A DNA stretch of 64,000 nt from Novosphingobium kaempferiae (GTDB taxonomy: Bacteria; Pseudomonadota; Alphaproteobacteria; Sphingomonadales; Sphingomonadaceae). The stretch spans positions 1,116,001 to 1,180,000 of the forward strand of contig NZ_CP089301.1 in assembly GCF_021227995.1 (NCBI RefSeq), given 5' to 3'. The translations under genes were made by a program, and so were the position numbers. The notes beneath the pieces are model-generated. The model searched no databases, was not told the DNA's origin, and saw only the letters and a program-made list of their open reading frames with translations. Shown here in pieces: positions 36,688 through 44,012 of the stretch; position 1 is the stretch's first letter; each line of letters opens with the position of its first letter.

Positions 36688-38341
36688 GATCGAGCGCTCC
36701 GGCCTCCGTTACTCCCTCTTCATCTGACTGTGTGGCGTTTAGGATCGTCCACAGCGCTTCGCCGATCCAGCGTGCGAGGAGCGGCGGGACAGCATTGCCC
36801 ACCTGCACATACTGCTGCGTACGGTTTCCCTTGAAGAAGTAGTTGTCCGGGAAGGTCTGTAGGCGGGCAGCCTCGCGTACTGAAAGGCTACGGCATTGAA
36901 GCGGATCCGGATGAATGAAATAATGGCCGTCCTTTGAAATGTGGCTCGTCACCGTGGTTGACGGACCACCCGACAGCTGAACGCGAAAGCGATCGGCAAA
37001 TTTTCCTGTGGTCCAGTTCGCGTGCTCCGGAGCCAACTCTTCAGGATAGTCGGACGCCTTCGGAGATCGACCTGCGACCTTGGCAAAGATCGTCGCAAAG
37101 AAATAGCGCGCGAGATCGCTCGCCATGTGGCCGCGCGTTGTATGATTCGGCAGCGTCTCGAGTTTTGGATCAACCAACCAGCTTCTGAGGTCGGCGGGGC
37201 AGTCGTCGGCGATGCCGACACCGTTACCCTCGCGCCCCGGGACATCATTGAGCCCCTTGAACGCTTCAAGGCATTCCGTAGCAAGCGTCGCAAAGTCTTC
37301 CTGCTCCTTGTCAGGAAGCTCTGTTTCCATGTCGGCGACGAGGGTCATCGCGGCCTCGACGGCCTGCTTCCACTCATCCTTTCCGTCCAAGCCCCGGCTG
37401 AGGCCACTGCGCAGCCTTGGCATACCGTCGAGAACATGGCCGACAGTGGTCTTCAAATTGTGACGTACCATCAGTTCGGCAAGTGAAGATGGCGGTACAT
37501 CCTTCGCGAGGTCGCCACGCAGACCGACGATAATGACGCGGTGCCGCGCCTGCGGAACCCCGAAATCTTCGGCTCGCACAATGAAATCCGATGCGCGCGG
37601 TTCGAACGGTGTAAGGTCAAGCTGCCTCCGCGACCTCGGATCAAGCGCTATCAGGCGATAGGTTGTCGCCCCCGGGCGCTCGCCGCGCAGGTCGCGCAGA
37701 ACCTGATCGAATATTCGGTTTTCGCCGTCGATCGACGACGAAAGCATGCCTTTCACATTTTCCATGACGAATGCGGCCGGCTGCAGCCGATCGAGAATCC
37801 GGATGTATTCCTCGTAGAGGAAGTGCTTGGGATCCTCCTCGGCTTTGTAGTCTTTTATACCCAGGTTGCGGGCGCGACCGACCAGCGAATAGGCCTGACA
37901 GGGGGGGCCACCGATCAGCACGGTATGACCGTCGCTGTCCCACCGGATCGTATCAAGGCGATCGTTCAAACGCTCTTCGGGATCTTCCTCGCCCAGTTCA
38001 AGCTTCCAGGCTTCTTCGACTGCGGCTGCCCATTGCTCGGGATAGATGGCTTCCCAGTCGGGCTCGTCTCCGCCCGTGTTGATGAAGTTGTAGTATTCGT
38101 CCGGGAGGTCGTCGCCGAACTGGCGTAGGAAACTGCGCAGGCGCAATGTGGAATGCGCCGTCGTTTCCTTCTCGATCGAGAGAGCGATGTGGAAGGCGCG
38201 CTCGCCATTTCCCGCCGGAACACTGGAAAATCCTTCGGCCAGCCCCCCCGGGCCTGCAAATATGTCGACAACGGAATATGTTGGCAAGAATCGAACGCTT
38301 TCAGCAGTCTCAGGCAAAGGCTCGATGATTATCAGGTCCAA
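36677..38341 (-). CDS. DNA (cytosine-5) methyltransferase
   Basis: A 554-residue Dcm-type enzyme. Motif I SVVDIFAGPGGLAEGF is at 23-38, motif IV GGPPCQAYSLVGR near 147 (catalytic Cys), VI FVMENVKGM, VIII PQARHRVIIVG, IX SVREAARLQTFP and X VQVGNAVPPLLA. The target-recognition region between VIII and IX is long (over 200 residues). It probably marks host DNA so the downstream MutL-Z1-nuclease set spares it. The only start in reach is TTG 38341, with CGGAGT about fifteen bases upstream, and the divergent Vsr gene begins 23 bp away. Confidence 0.92.
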   Translation of the reverse strand: MDLIIIEPLPETAESVRFLPTYSVVDIFAGPGGLAEGFSSVPAGNGERAFHIALSIEKETTAHSTLRLRSFLRQFGDDLPDEYYNFINTGGDEPDWEAIYPEQWAAAVEEAWKLELGEEDPEERLNDRLDTIRWDSDGHTVLIGGPPCQAYSLVGRARNLGIKDYKAEEDPKHFLYEEYIRILDRLQPAAFVMENVKGMLSSSIDGENRIFDQVLRDLRGERPGATTYRLIALDPRSRRQLDLTPFEPRASDFIVRAEDFGVPQARHRVIIVGLRGDLAKDVPPSSLAELMVRHNLKTTVGHVLDGMPRLRSGLSRGLDGKDEWKQAVEAAMTLVADMETELPDKEQEDFATLATECLEAFKGLNDVPGREGNGVGIADDCPADLRSWLVDPKLETLPNHTTRGHMASDLARYFFATIFAKVAGRSPKASDYPEELAPEHANWTTGKFADRFRVQLSGGPSTTVTSHISKDGHYFIHPDPLQCRSLSVREAARLQTFPDNYFFKGNRTQQYVQVGNAVPPLLARWIGEALWTILNATQSDEEGVTEAGALDHVE

Positions 38342-38364
38342 GCGAAAATGACAGACTCCGATTT

Positions 38365-38826
38365 ATGGCCGACATAGTTGATCCAAAGACCCGCTCTCGC
38401 ATGATGGCGGGCATCGGCGGGCGGGACACCAAGCCCGAAATTTTTCTGCGAAAGCAGTTACACGCTGCGGGCCTGCGCTTCAAGTTGCATGCAGCCGATC
38501 TCCCGGGCAAGCCGGACATTGTTCTCCCGTCGCGCCGGATTGCGATCTTCGTTCACGGCTGCTTCTGGCACCGTCACTCCGGCTGTCACTGGTGCAGTAC
38601 GCCTACTACGCGCCCGGATTTCTGGAAGACGAAGTTTGACGGAAATCTTGTACGCGATGAAAGGGTTCAAAGCGCACTGCGCGCGTCTGGGTGGCGGGTT
38701 GGCGTGGTATGGGAGTGCGGGCTTCGCACGCCCTATGCTGATGCGACGGTTGAACAGGTTCTGGCGTGGATTCGCAGTGCGTCGGGCGATTTTGAAAGTG
38801 CGATTGTACGAGAGAGGGGCGTTTAG
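38365..38826 (+). CDS. vsr: Very short patch repair endonuclease (Vsr)
   Basis: A 153-residue Vsr. The catalytic aspartate is Asp51 in LPGKPDIVLP; IFVHGCFWHRHSGCHWC gives the FVHGCFWH motif with His64 and the zinc ligands; RDERVQSALRASGWRVGVVWEC is typical of the C-terminal half. Vsr nicks beside T in T:G mismatches that arise by deamination of 5-methylcytosine, which explains its place next to the cytosine methyltransferase. The divergent starts leave only 23 bp between, so each promoter must lie in the other's coding sequence. Confidence 0.93.
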   Translation: MADIVDPKTRSRMMAGIGGRDTKPEIFLRKQLHAAGLRFKLHAADLPGKPDIVLPSRRIAIFVHGCFWHRHSGCHWCSTPTTRPDFWKTKFDGNLVRDERVQSALRASGWRVGVVWECGLRTPYADATVEQVLAWIRSASGDFESAIVRERGV

Positions 38827-38843
38827 CGCTCGCGCAGGGAATT

Positions 38844-38890
38844 GTTACCTATCCTGGAGGTATGTGGATTTTACCTCCAGGTTTAGTAAC
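38844..38890. promoter_or_regulatory. 47-bp inverted repeat, proximal copy 1 (probable AbiEi operator)
   Basis: GTTAC-N4-CCTGG at the left and CCAGG-N4-GTAAC at the right are exact inverted ends; the inner bases GGAGGTA and TACCTCC extend the pairing. AbiEi antitoxins are known to bind inverted repeats before their own operon. The copy spans 47 bp and is followed 11 bp later by a second copy of equal length. Confidence 0.75.
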
Positions 38891-38901
38891 ACGCCTTGCC
38901 T

Positions 38902-38948
38902 GTTACTAAACCTGGATGCAAATCGCGTTTACCCCCAGGATACGTAAC
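38902..38948. promoter_or_regulatory. 47-bp inverted repeat, copy 2 (probable AbiEi operator)
   Basis: The same GTTAC-N4-CCTGG ... CCAGG-N4-GTAAC plan, again exactly 47 bp, ending five bases before the AbiEi start codon, so bound protein would block both promoter and ribosome site. The two copies start 58 bp apart. Each holds one CCTGG and one CCAGG, the Dcm-type CCWGG sequence. Confidence 0.75.
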
Positions 38949-38952
38949 AACC

Positions 38953-39567
38953 ATGACCGATTCGAATTCCGAGCGAGATAAACTGAGACGGATTGTTGCG
39001 GCCACGCCGATCGTGCGTCACTATGAGCTACGTCACGCCGGAATCGCCGCTTCCACCATCGCCCGAGCCACACGGGACGGCGAACTGATCAGAATTTCTC
39101 GCGGTCTGTATCAGCGGGCGGACGGCGAGGTTGATGCTGAACAGTCGCTGGCAGAAGCTGCCAAGCTCGTCCCACGCGGCGTGATCGCGATGACATCTGC
39201 ACTCGCCTTCCATGGGCTGACCGACCAGATGCCCCGCGCAGTCTGGGTCGCCATCAGAGCAGCCGACTGGGCGCCGGTTCCAACCTATCCACCCATCCGC
39301 ATCATCAAATTCGACGATCGATACATGCAGCAGGGTATAGAGCAGCACGTCATTTCGGGGGTAAACGTACCAATCTTCTCGGTGACTAAAGCACTTGCCG
39401 ACGTGTTTCGCAACAAACTGGTCGACCGCTCGGTCGCCATCGAAGCTCTCCGCGCTGCCCTTGAGCAGCGCAAGACCACGCCGGCAGCGATCGCACAGGC
39501 CGCAACGGAGGGCGGCGCGTGGAAGAAGATGCGTCCCTATCTCGAGGCGCTGACTGCCGATGGCTGA
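38953..39567 (+). CDS. AbiEi-type antitoxin / transcriptional repressor
   Basis: A 204-residue type IV toxin-antitoxin antitoxin. The N-terminal winged helix (YELRHAGIAASTIARATRDGELIRISRGLYQ) binds DNA, and the C-terminal domain (NVPIFSVTKALADVFRNKL) is the antitoxic part. It should repress its own operon through the two palindromes upstream and counteract the AbiEii toxin. ATG 38953 is preferred to 38896, which lies inside the operator. The stop overlaps the toxin start by eight bases. Confidence 0.88.
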   Translation: MTDSNSERDKLRRIVAATPIVRHYELRHAGIAASTIARATRDGELIRISRGLYQRADGEVDAEQSLAEAAKLVPRGVIAMTSALAFHGLTDQMPRAVWVAIRAADWAPVPTYPPIRIIKFDDRYMQQGIEQHVISGVNVPIFSVTKALADVFRNKLVDRSVAIEALRAALEQRKTTPAAIAQAATEGGAWKKMRPYLEALTADG

Positions 39568-40453
39568 GCCCAAGTCCGCGAGTGCAGCCTCGATCAAGCA
39601 GCGGTTGCTGAACATCGCCCGCAGGTCGGAGCGCCCCTATGATGTGGTGCTTGTCCGCTACGCGCTTGAGCGGCTGCTCTACCGTCTCTCGATTTCGGCG
39701 GAGCGGGACCGTTTCGTCCTGAAGGGAGGCATGCTTGTTACCCTCTGGATCGAAGGAGGACATCGCGAAACCCGCGATGCGGACTTCCTTGGCCATGGAG
39801 AGGCAGGCAGCGAGCATGTCCGCAGGGTTTTTGAGGGGATTATGTCGATTGACGTGAACGATGGCCTCACCTTCGACACTGCGAACATCAGGGTCGGACC
39901 GATCCGGGATGAGAGTGAGTATAGCGGCATTCGGCTGCGCACGACGGCCCATCTCGAACGCACCCGCATTCCCGTCACGATTGACATCGGTTTCGGGGAC
40001 GCCCTGTCATCGGAAGCGGAGCGTCTCGATTACCCAACGCTGCTCGACATGGGGGTGCCGCGTATCAGAACCTACCCTCCGGCCGCCGTGCTTGCTGAGA
40101 AATTTCAGGCGATTGTCGCGCTTGGCATCATCAATGGCCGCATGAAGGACTATTTTGATCTCTGGGCCGTTCCGCAGACGCGTCTGATTGACGATGAAGA
40201 ATTAGATGCCGCAGTGAAGGCCACCTTCCTGCGCCGCCGCACTCCGGTTCCTGACAAACGGCCGCCGGGTCTGTCTGAGCCGTTTGCCATCGATCCTGCC
40301 AAGGAGGCGCAGTGGCAGGCCTATGCGCGGTCGGTTCAGCTGGTTGGCTTGTCCCTCCAAGCAGTCACCGACGAGATATGGAAGGTCTTCGGCCCGACCT
40401 GCGCCCGCGTCGCAGCGGGATCGAGAAAAGACTCACCGAAAAACACTCCCTAG
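39560..40453 (+). CDS. AbiEii/AbiGii family nucleotidyltransferase toxin
   Basis: A 297-residue toxin of the DNA polymerase beta-like nucleotidyltransferase fold. FVLKGGMLV (54-60) and TRDADFLG (Asp73, Asp75) are the phosphate- and metal-binding motifs, PVTIDIGFGD gives the third acidic residue, and AEKFQAIVALG with MKDYFDLW the C-terminal conserved motif. AbiEii-type toxins transfer nucleotides to tRNA or other acceptors and stop growth on phage infection. Its TAG shares the palindrome CTAG with the TAG of the convergent receiver-domain gene. Confidence 0.9.
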   Translation: MAEPKSASAASIKQRLLNIARRSERPYDVVLVRYALERLLYRLSISAERDRFVLKGGMLVTLWIEGGHRETRDADFLGHGEAGSEHVRRVFEGIMSIDVNDGLTFDTANIRVGPIRDESEYSGIRLRTTAHLERTRIPVTIDIGFGDALSSEAERLDYPTLLDMGVPRIRTYPPAAVLAEKFQAIVALGIINGRMKDYFDLWAVPQTRLIDDEELDAAVKATFLRRRTPVPDKRPPGLSEPFAIDPAKEAQWQAYARSVQLVGLSLQAVTDEIWKVFGPTCARVAAGSRKDSPKNTP

Positions 40454-41754
40454 AAGCGGATCGTGCCCGGGCGCATCACATGGTTACCGATATGGACGAG
40501 GATACCCGCCAGCAACTGCTCGCGCAGCCGGATCGTCGGTTCCGGAAAGGTCGCGAGCTCATCCGGCACGACGGTCGCGCCGAAGCGGGCGTGGATCAGA
40601 AGGGTCGCAGGTTCGGCATATCCCGCCAAGGCAAACTTCTCCTCGCAGATATGAACCGCCGGACTGCGCTTCTTGTCCGTGGATAGCGCTCCTGTCGGGA
40701 CGAGCAGGCCGAGCATTAGCGGGATCGGCCCGGACTGCGATTGCGCCTGATCGCAGTTTGCGCCCCCGCGGATCACAACGATCTGGCCTTCTGTGCGCCG
40801 CGACTGCTTAAGTTTGAACTCGTGCTCACGCAGATCACCGGCTGTCATGCCAAACTTCGCCAGCATGGCATCGTCAGCGAGCTTCGCATTGTCGAGCGGG
40901 ATGACGGCGCCCCAGTCCAGACGTGCGACGGCCTCGCCTGGCGGGATGGCCAGATGCAGCATGGTATTCATCCGGGCCTTCTGAGGTGGCGTCAGCGCAG
41001 CTGCCGGCTGGAACGTGACCGCCTGATCCCACAATGCTTCGTCTTCAGGCAGAGACGGTCGGTTGAGAATGCGATCGCTCAGAAGAGGCGCGAGAGCAGA
41101 TGTAACGGCTCCTTTGCGATCGTTCGGTGCATTTTCCTTGCCGAGCGCGGCCACGGCCAACAGGCTCAGAACATTGTCCAGCGCAGCAGGATAGGTCCCG
41201 ATGCTGCGCTGATCATCGGAAACCAGTCCACCGATAATCGCCAGCGTTTCATTGGCGGCAGCGAGCACGTCCCGTTCCCAGGCGAGTAGCGCCTGAAGCT
41301 GGGGCATCGTGACGATCTGTTCGCGGATCGCCTGCCGGAGCGCTTCGGCATTCCAGACACCGGCATTCCGGAACCGGGTCTTGTCGAGGGCAAGAACCGC
41401 AATAGGCCGCTTAGCGGCGGGCAGAAGTTCTTCTAAGCGCGCAGTCAATGCCGCCCGCTCATGCTCATGCGACGTCCAAAGCACCAGTAGGTAGGGGCCA
41501 TGCTGATCGGGCACACATCGATCGATGAGGCTGGCCAGAGTGTTGTAGTGCTGGACGCCAGCCGGCTGCGCCTTCACGAGATGCAGGTCGCTGAAGAGGA
41601 TTCTGAGCCCGGCGAAAAGCGCAGGTTCGGGGAGGCCGAGCGGATCGAAACGCACGCCGACGCAGGGCGCCCCCAGTACGTGTAGCGCATCGACCAGCGT
41701 CGCCAGCTCAGCGGGCTCGTCATCGAGGACGATGTATCGGGCGGGCGTGAACAT
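40450..41754 (-). CDS. Receiver-domain-like response protein of a double-GHKL defence pair
   Basis: A 434-residue protein. Residues 1-130 look like a CheY-type receiver: acidic pocket Asp11-Asp12-Glu13 (VLDDEP), phosphoacceptor candidate Asp56 (LFSDLHL), Thr94/Ser95 (LWTSHEH) and Lys125 (LALDKTR). The remaining 300 residues are mostly helical, with no known output domain I can name, so this part may be a novel effector. The start codon overlaps the ATPase stop (TGATG), showing co-translation. A phosphorelay from the ATPase partner is inferred, not proved. Confidence 0.7.
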   Translation of the reverse strand: MFTPARYIVLDDEPAELATLVDALHVLGAPCVGVRFDPLGLPEPALFAGLRILFSDLHLVKAQPAGVQHYNTLASLIDRCVPDQHGPYLLVLWTSHEHERAALTARLEELLPAAKRPIAVLALDKTRFRNAGVWNAEALRQAIREQIVTMPQLQALLAWERDVLAAANETLAIIGGLVSDDQRSIGTYPAALDNVLSLLAVAALGKENAPNDRKGAVTSALAPLLSDRILNRPSLPEDEALWDQAVTFQPAAALTPPQKARMNTMLHLAIPPGEAVARLDWGAVIPLDNAKLADDAMLAKFGMTAGDLREHEFKLKQSRRTEGQIVVIRGGANCDQAQSQSGPIPLMLGLLVPTGALSTDKKRSPAVHICEEKFALAGYAEPATLLIHARFGATVVPDELATFPEPTIRLREQLLAGILVHIGNHVMRPGTIRF

Positions 41755-43892
41755 CAGTGGTTGCCGAACACAAGCGCGGCGACCGCGCCGTCATAGCCGT
41801 CCGGAACTTCTGCTTGATCCATGGTCGGAAACACGAGATGGCCCTCGTTCAGATCCATGACGAGATTTGCGAAATAGAGTCCCAAGCCGCTGCCACCCGG
41901 CCGGCGTGTGAAGAATGGACTGATCATGGTGGCCGGGTCGTCGAGAAAACCTGAGCCATTGTCAGCAACAACGATCGCAGGACCGCCTTCATAATCCGGA
42001 ACGACGTTGACGAAGATCCGCCGCTCGGCCGGATCCGCGTGCCTGACCTTCACCCAGTGGACCGCATTGTCGATCAGATTGGTGAGTGCGCCGAGTACGA
42101 GGCTTGATGCGAAGGTCGCCGTTGCTTCAGGCCCATCCTCCTCGAGCGCGGGACATTCTAGCTTGATGCCGTGGAGCCGGAATCGAAGCAGACTCAGATC
42201 GCGCGCCGTTCGCACGATGTCGCGCAGCGAGCCGGGCTTGCTCGTCGTGGTCTTCAGCAGCTGCGACGATGTTTCGAGAACACCTTGGAGCTGGCCCGCT
42301 TGGTCGCGGATCGATTCGATCGTCATGGCGGGGTCGTTGATCGAGCCGGTGAGGACGCGGACGCCGCGTTCAACTTCGTGGAAGATCACGGCGAGGCCCG
42401 CATGCGAGACGCCCGAGCGCGCAAAGTTTTCCCGCAACATGTTGTAGTCGTCTTCGATCTTGCGGATCGTGGGTTCGAGTACGTCGCCGATCCGGTTCTC
42501 GCTGGCCAGCCGTCGAAGTTCGGCCAGCGGCCCGTCTACGCCCTGCGGCACGTCCGGCGGCCCGCCCGTCAGTTCGCGGATGCGCTCCTTGTCGATGTTG
42601 CGCTCGACTTGCAGCACCCAGAGCGCGCCTAGGACTAGGCGCTGGAGCCGGTCATAGGCCTCGTTCTCAACGAACCCCTCGCGGTTGGTTTTCTCGTGGA
42701 GGGCCTGGCTCTCCGCAAGGCCAAGATCGACAACGCCGATCGTGATGTTGCGACTGAGTCGCTTGGTCGGTTCGTTGACGCGTCTGAGGTCGAGGCCCAG
42801 CCAGTCGTCGCTCGGCTCGCCATAGTTGTAGACGCGCATGCTGTCGCGGTAGACCCGGACACCGCCGTTCTGGTTGAGATAGCGCTCGAGAAAGCGGGTA
42901 TCGCCATAGAGGGGCAAGATCTTCCGATCGCGATCGAAGATATGGAACCGGCCCGAGACTCGGCCGATGCCCTCGATTGTCGAACTGTCAGCGGTAATGC
43001 GATGCTGACGCTTTGGCCGGGGCTGATCAATCGGATCAAGGTCGTCGGGTTCCCGCGCGGGCGGGATCTGGAAGTGCAGTTCGTTACGTTCGACGACACG
43101 CTTCTCCAGCTTCAGTCCCGGCACACCAACAAACTCATAGCGATAGTGCAGACGCTCTCCGTCAAAGTCGAACTCGAACCGGTAGGGCGCCATCTCGAGC
43201 AGCTGATGGACGCCCGGCAGTGTCCCGACCCATTCGGGATGCTCGGGCACGTCGAGCCTGACTTCGAAGTCGCCGATCCGATCCCCGAACGGAGAGGCGA
43301 TCGACGTCACCTGACGGTAGAGGTCGCGGATCTCGCCGCGCGTCCATCCGTCCGACCTGAGGCGTCCCACCTTGATCAGCGTGCCGGTTGCCTCCTTGAA
43401 GACTTCAGGCGTGCGCTGGGTGACCGTAATCTCGGCGTCGGTCAGATAGGTTTCCTTGAGCAGATCCTCCCAGTCAAACTTGGCATGGCATTCGGACTCG
43501 CCTTCGGCTCGGGTTACAAGCTCGATCGAATCTCCAAGCTTGTGGACCGCGAACCGGCCCACGCCCTTTTCACCGAGAGGAAGCCGGCCGTAACGCGGTG
43601 ATCGGACGTTGCCTTCGCGCTCTCGTTCGCGATGGTCATTGCCGGGCACCAGCCAGATATGCTCGATCGTGTCCATTGACATCCCTTGGCCGTTGTCACG
43701 GATGACGATGCTCGCTTCGGGCGTTCCGAGATCCTCGAAGGTAATCGTCACTTCGTCGGCGTCAGCGTCATAAGCATTTTTGACGAGTTCGAAGAGCGCA
43801 AGCCGTGGCGAACCGATCAGTTGGTCGCCCAGAAGTTGAAGCAGACGTGCCCTTGGTCTGAATGGGCGTTTGAGAACGCGATCATCGCTCAT
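41754..43892 (-). CDS. Double-GHKL ATPase: Hsp90/MORC-like N-terminus and histidine-kinase-like C-terminus
   Basis: A 712-residue protein with two ATPase domains. The first (about 25-250) has ALFELVKNAYDADADE, IRDNGQGM and LGEKGVGRFAVHKLG. A beta-rich middle with GYEF-like recognition segments follows. The second (about 500-710) is kinase-like: a helix with His in SHAGLAVIFHEVERG, N box ALTNLIDNAVHW, G1 VADNGSGF and G2 PGGSGLGLYFANL. No membrane segment or sensor domain is seen, so the signal must be cytoplasmic. The next gene encodes a receiver-like partner. Position in a defence island suggests phage sensing; the function is not known to me. Confidence 0.8.
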   Translation of the reverse strand: MSDDRVLKRPFRPRARLLQLLGDQLIGSPRLALFELVKNAYDADADEVTITFEDLGTPEASIVIRDNGQGMSMDTIEHIWLVPGNDHREREREGNVRSPRYGRLPLGEKGVGRFAVHKLGDSIELVTRAEGESECHAKFDWEDLLKETYLTDAEITVTQRTPEVFKEATGTLIKVGRLRSDGWTRGEIRDLYRQVTSIASPFGDRIGDFEVRLDVPEHPEWVGTLPGVHQLLEMAPYRFEFDFDGERLHYRYEFVGVPGLKLEKRVVERNELHFQIPPAREPDDLDPIDQPRPKRQHRITADSSTIEGIGRVSGRFHIFDRDRKILPLYGDTRFLERYLNQNGGVRVYRDSMRVYNYGEPSDDWLGLDLRRVNEPTKRLSRNITIGVVDLGLAESQALHEKTNREGFVENEAYDRLQRLVLGALWVLQVERNIDKERIRELTGGPPDVPQGVDGPLAELRRLASENRIGDVLEPTIRKIEDDYNMLRENFARSGVSHAGLAVIFHEVERGVRVLTGSINDPAMTIESIRDQAGQLQGVLETSSQLLKTTTSKPGSLRDIVRTARDLSLLRFRLHGIKLECPALEEDGPEATATFASSLVLGALTNLIDNAVHWVKVRHADPAERRIFVNVVPDYEGGPAIVVADNGSGFLDDPATMISPFFTRRPGGSGLGLYFANLVMDLNEGHLVFPTMDQAEVPDGYDGAVAALVFGNH

Positions 43893-44012
43893 TTACAAAG
43901 AATTCCCCCGCCCGATCTAGATGCGAGTCTCGGTCAGAAACTTGCTGCCAATTCAGTGGCTAGCCGAAATGTGACGGGCTAGGAAGTGTGGTCACCCAAA
44001 TCCGTCCGCCTC

